This document shows, in pieces, positions 62,101 to 64,000 of a stretch of 64,000 nt of DNA. The DNA comes from an uncultured Chthonomonadales bacterium (GTDB lineage Bacteria; Armatimonadota; Chthonomonadetes; Chthonomonadales; CAJBBX01). Under the pieces are notes generated by a model. The model saw only the letters and a list, made by a program, of their open reading frames with translations, was not told the DNA's origin and searched no databases. The translations under genes and the position numbers were made by a program. Position 1 is the first letter of the stretch, and each line of letters opens with the position of its first letter. The stretch covers positions 1-64,000 of the forward strand of contig CALLMM010000010.1 of NCBI GenBank assembly GCA_938005745.1, in the 5' to 3' direction.

Positions 62101-62398
62101 CGCGCGCGGCTATGCCCGCAATGAGGCGGTGGTGGAGGCATGCGCGACGCGCCTGCGCCCGATCCTGATGACGACGCTCGCCACGATCTTCGGAATGCTG
62201 CCGGTGGCGCTGCGGTTCGGGAGAGCGGCGGAACTGCGCGCGCCGATGGCGATTGTGGTGATCGGCGGACTGCTGGTCTCGACGCTGTTGACGATGGTGG
62301 TGATCCCGTCGCTCTACACGCTGTTTGACGACCTGCAGCAGCGGATGGCGGGACGCGCCGGAGCGCGGCGCAGGGAGCGCGACGCTACGGCGGGATGA
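59177..62398 (+). CDS. RND-family efflux permease (HAE1-like)
   Basis: 1073 residues from a GTG at 59177. Twelve membrane helices in the RND pattern with two large periplasmic loops. The first helix is followed by VDIPTLVVTTIYPGAGPQEI, the usual ELNPRVDIP-type start. The proton-relay helix has LSLSVGILVDDSIVVLESIT (about residues 412-431) with the Asp pair, and the second half repeats VAMIGVIMLTGLMGRNAILL. SLPSIGTEFLPASDQGQIAI begins the second loop. It exports hydrophobic compounds using the proton gradient, and normally needs a membrane-fusion protein and an outer-membrane channel; neither is next to it here. Confidence 0.93.
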   Translation: MWLTRLAITRPVVIWMTLVALAILGIVSYLRLPAELNPRVDIPTLVVTTIYPGAGPQEIESLVTRPLEDAVGAVNHVNDVFSSSQESVSIISMDFTVGTDLDRALAAVREKAEAARAQLPPGAFAPMVAKLDINAQPILYLAFSSSDAAGSLREIVDARLKPRLARVAGVGAITVTGGSQREIRVRVEAARLEQYGLTMEDVVNAVRGANRNIPAGSIVQGDRDIGVRTLGAFARLEDIRSAQILSLRLMASDFIPALPFPYAGASRPSTPAPLTVGDVATVTDTFVEPTTLTRVNGRESVGLVVMKTADANTIAVADAVQRELERFRSQLPPGTQVFTSRDESVVVRDALEDVNFTLVLGAMLAMGVVFLFLHNLRGTIIVAISLPACLVATYLVMFFAGFTLNQMTLLALSLSVGILVDDSIVVLESITRHLGRGEEPEEAAYNGRTEIGFASITLTLSDVVVFLPIAFMGGIVGAFFRQFGLTVATATLFSLLVSFTVTPSLASRWYRRGENLEAGQGIFAPLERLYRQMEEWYRAALRRALRNRWWVIAASATGLASALLVSLPSIGTEFLPASDQGQIAITVELPPEASLASTDRMAREIERRLADVPDVNNYVTNVGEILSGFGAIPQRGSQFAQINVRLENRPDLLRQLLTFGGDPGGTRKRTDNAVAEEIRKRLKDIPGARIVVSPVRTVANVGPAVQLQLRGQNLDELARAGQQIRDRMAQMPGLLDPDLSLRTGKPEVQVRIDRAKASALGVPPASAGLNLRYALEGDADSTFVENGREYPIRIQLAGIDRNEPGDLGNLTVGYAGRRAVTLREVATLSPGSGPAGIERVNGQRMVVVTANLAEGYPLGSAQADIAKILAQVPMEGIETAYGGEAEALEENALYFGLALGLAVVLVYLVMASLFNSLLNPFVIMFTLPMALTGALGALALTGESLSLVAMIGVIMLTGLMGRNAILLIDYTATLRARGYARNEAVVEACATRLRPILMTTLATIFGMLPVALRFGRAAELRAPMAIVVIGGLLVSTLLTMVVIPSLYTLFDDLQQRMAGRAGARRRERDATAG

Positions 62399-62423
62399 GC
62401 GGGCAGGAGGGGGAAGGAAGCAG

Positions 62424-63824
62424 ATGGGGGACTTTACGCTGACGTTTTCTTCGGCGGCGGCGCTGGGGCGGATGATCCGGCGGCGCGAGATCTCATCGGT
62501 GGAGCTGACGAAGATCTATCTGTCGCAGCTGGAGGATCGGGGGCGCGAACTGAATGCCGTCGCGGAGTTGACCCGTGATCTGGCGTTAAAGCAGGCGGCG
62601 CAGGCGGATCGTGAAATCAGAGCGGGAAAGCCGCGCAGTCCGCTGCACGGCGTTCCCTACGGCGCGAAGGACCTGCTGGCGACAAAGGGCATTCCGACAC
62701 AGTGGGGATCGCCCGCGCACAGGGGGCAGGTTTTCCCCTACGATGCGACGGTCATCGTCCGGCTGCGCGAGGCGGGGGCGGTGCTGGCGGCGAAGCTGGC
62801 GATGATCGAACTGGCGGGCGGCGGAGGCTATGAGTTCGCCTCGGCGAGTCTGCACGGACCCTGCCTCAATCCCTGGGATAAGACGCGCTGGGCGGGCGGC
62901 TCCTCCAGCGGCTCCGGGGCGGCGGTCGGCGCGGGAACGGTCGGGTTCGCCATCGGAACGGAGACTTGGGGATCCATCACCGTTCCGGCGGCGTTCTGCA
63001 ACGTCTGCGGACTGCGCCCGACCTACGGGCGGGTCTCGCGCTACGGCGCGATGGCGCTCTCCTGGACGATGGACAAGATCGGACCGATGGCGCGCTCGGC
63101 GGAGGACTGCGGGCTGATTCTGGCGGCGATTGCCGGTCCCGATCCGCGCGATCCCTCCTGCGCTCCCGGCAGGTTCGTCTTTCAGCCGCGCGCATTTGCC
63201 GGGCGAAAACTGCGTCTGGGCGTCCTGCCGACCGACTTCAAGGCGAATAAGGCTCCGGAGGCGGAGAAGAGCTTTCAGGAGGCGCTACAGGTCTTTCGGA
63301 AGCTGGGGCACTCGGTCGGTGAGGCAAAGCTGCCCGGATTCCCCTATGAGACGGCGGCGGGAACGATCATCGAGGTGGAGGGGGCGTCCGCCTTTGAGGA
63401 GCTGATCCGCAGTCCCCGGCTGGAACTGCTGGCGGACCGATCACAGCAGGCGGGGCTGCTTGCCGGGCTTGTAACGCCGGGAGCGGACTACCTGCGCGCC
63501 ATGCGGATCCGGAAGATGGCGGGACCGGTCGCCGTCCGGATTTTCGAGAAGTTCGATGCGCTGATCGCGCCGACGCTGCTGCAGGTCGCTCCTCCGGCGG
63601 ATAAGAGCCTCAACGAAAGCTGGGTCGGGATGGGCGGAAACGGCGGTCCGGGCAACCTGCTGGGATGGCCCAGCCTCTCCATCCCGATGCGTCCGGGGAA
63701 GGAGAACCTGCCTCTGGGACTGGAGATGATCGGCGCGCCGTTTCAGGAGATGACCCTGATCGCGCTCGGCATGGCGTTTCAGCGCGAGACCGAGTGGCAT
63801 CGCCGCACGCCTCCGGCGTTCTGA
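62424..63824 (+). CDS. Amidase signature family enzyme
   Basis: 466 residues from the ATG at 62424 (GGAAGG upstream). The Ser-Ser-Lys triad is visible: Lys in YGAKDLLATKGIPTQWG (about 82), cis-Ser in GGSSSGSGAAVGAGTVGFAI (about 159) and the nucleophile in GTETWGSITVPAAFCNVCGL (about 184). The N-terminus carries ISSVELTKIYLSQLEDRGRE as in GatA-like amidases, but no gatB/gatC is adjacent, so it is probably a stand-alone amidase of unknown substrate. It follows the RND gene by 25 bases. Confidence 0.9.
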   Translation: MGDFTLTFSSAAALGRMIRRREISSVELTKIYLSQLEDRGRELNAVAELTRDLALKQAAQADREIRAGKPRSPLHGVPYGAKDLLATKGIPTQWGSPAHRGQVFPYDATVIVRLREAGAVLAAKLAMIELAGGGGYEFASASLHGPCLNPWDKTRWAGGSSSGSGAAVGAGTVGFAIGTETWGSITVPAAFCNVCGLRPTYGRVSRYGAMALSWTMDKIGPMARSAEDCGLILAAIAGPDPRDPSCAPGRFVFQPRAFAGRKLRLGVLPTDFKANKAPEAEKSFQEALQVFRKLGHSVGEAKLPGFPYETAAGTIIEVEGASAFEELIRSPRLELLADRSQQAGLLAGLVTPGADYLRAMRIRKMAGPVAVRIFEKFDALIAPTLLQVAPPADKSLNESWVGMGGNGGPGNLLGWPSLSIPMRPGKENLPLGLEMIGAPFQEMTLIALGMAFQRETEWHRRTPPAF

Positions 63825-63836
63825 CGATCGGGCGGC

Positions 63837-64000
63837 TCAGGCGCGCCGTCCCTGATGTTTGCGGATACAGTCGAGCAGCATCAGGATACTGCGCTCTGCG
63901 ATGGAGTAGAGGATGTAGTTGCCGTCGCGTCTGGCGGTGAGGACGCCCTGATCTTTGAGGATGCGAAGCTGCTGGCTGACGACCGCCTGCTCCGCCTCGC
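63837..64000 (-). CDS. ArsR/SmtB-type regulator, 3' part (runs off the window)
   Basis: The last ~54 codons of a winged-helix protein on the minus strand: EAEQAVVSQQLRILKDQGVL (recognition helix and turn), TARRDGNYILYSIAERSILM (wing) and LLDCIRKHQGRRA. The wing YILYSI and preceding SQQLRILKDQG match ArsR/SmtB repressors, which respond to metals or other ligands. The sensing residues cannot be judged because the N-terminus is outside the window. It is convergent with the amidase gene. Confidence 0.8.
   Translation of the reverse strand, partial: EAEQAVVSQQLRILKDQGVLTARRDGNYILYSIAERSILMLLDCIRKHQGRRA

Noticed and set aside
1..64000. tRNA, rRNA, riboswitch, IS or phage genes
   Set aside because: No cloverleaf, rRNA-like conserved block, transposase or phage protein was recognised when the intergenic regions were read; a covariance-model search would be needed to exclude small RNAs.

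Overview
The window comes from a GC-rich, Gram-negative-type bacterium, most likely a member of the Armatimonadota. This is an inference from several signals. Three prepilin-like proteins carry the [19 protein letters not shown] / [12 protein letters not shown] signature and a late FCDGHAKW/F box. There are two DUF1549/DUF1553 plus DUF1501 secreted-protein loci, a DUF6785-type membrane protein, a secreted M60-peptidase/DUF6807 fusion, and a futalosine-route menaquinone cluster. A beta-barrel protein ending in Phe and a SurA-like chaperone point to an outer membrane. No rRNA, tRNA, CRISPR array, IS element or prophage was seen.

Layout. 1-9.2 kb: a plus-strand saccharolytic/secretory block (DUF1553, DUF1501, two uroporphyrinogen-decarboxylase-like genes, the M60-DUF6807 fusion, a Tat-exported Gfo/Idh oxidoreductase) containing broken genes. 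9.4-12.4 kb: two prepilin-like genes around a GIY-YIG-type and a YjbQ gene. 12.6-18 kb: a second DUF1549/1553-DUF1501 locus with a glycosyltransferase between the two halves. 18-22.3 kb: M42 peptidase, SDR, DUF6785 protein and a broken marC. 22.3-25.3 kb: a TPR protein and a membrane diguanylate cyclase. 25.4-25.7 kb: an intergenic array of seven 34-bp repeats. 25.8-29 kb: argG, a peptidoglycan amidase and argH. 29-33.4 kb: a large NB-ARC/TPR/BTAD regulator coupled to a metallophosphoesterase, next to a small secreted peptide gene with a duplicated motif. 34-37.4 kb: envelope genes (TPR membrane protein, beta-barrel, PpiC/SurA). 37.5-38.7 kb: a third prepilin with a small membrane partner. 39-41.2 kb: an alkaline-phosphatase-superfamily enzyme with a Thr in the nucleophile position, overlapping a PhyH dioxygenase. 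41.3-43.1 kb: motA-motB. 43.3-44.6 kb: DoxX and uppP. 44.6-50.3 kb: a minus-strand futalosine menaquinone operon (ubiD, PAP2, unknown basic protein, ubiX, ubiA/mqnP, mqnA) followed by a HAD gene. 50.5-53.1 kb: ceramidase-like protein, then a myo-inositol oxygenase with a small Tat-signal protein. 53.2-58.5 kb: a two-RCK ion channel, a PilB/GspE ATPase, NDH-2 and an EI24/CysZ-type protein. 59-64 kb: an RND efflux pump with a CRP-like operator, an amidase and the end of an ArsR gene.

How the genes fit together. Prepilins, the GspE/PilB ATPase and MotAB indicate surface appendages. The menaquinone cluster and NDH-2 form part of the respiratory chain. The polysaccharide/secondary-metabolite catabolic genes (DUF1501 loci, UroD-like, Gfo/Idh, amidase, myo-inositol oxygenase, ceramidase-like) suggest a heterotroph that degrades plant or organic material. 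A striking local feature is that at least four loci in the first 22.3 kb are internally deleted: they keep a recognisable start and a recognisable end but have lost the middle.
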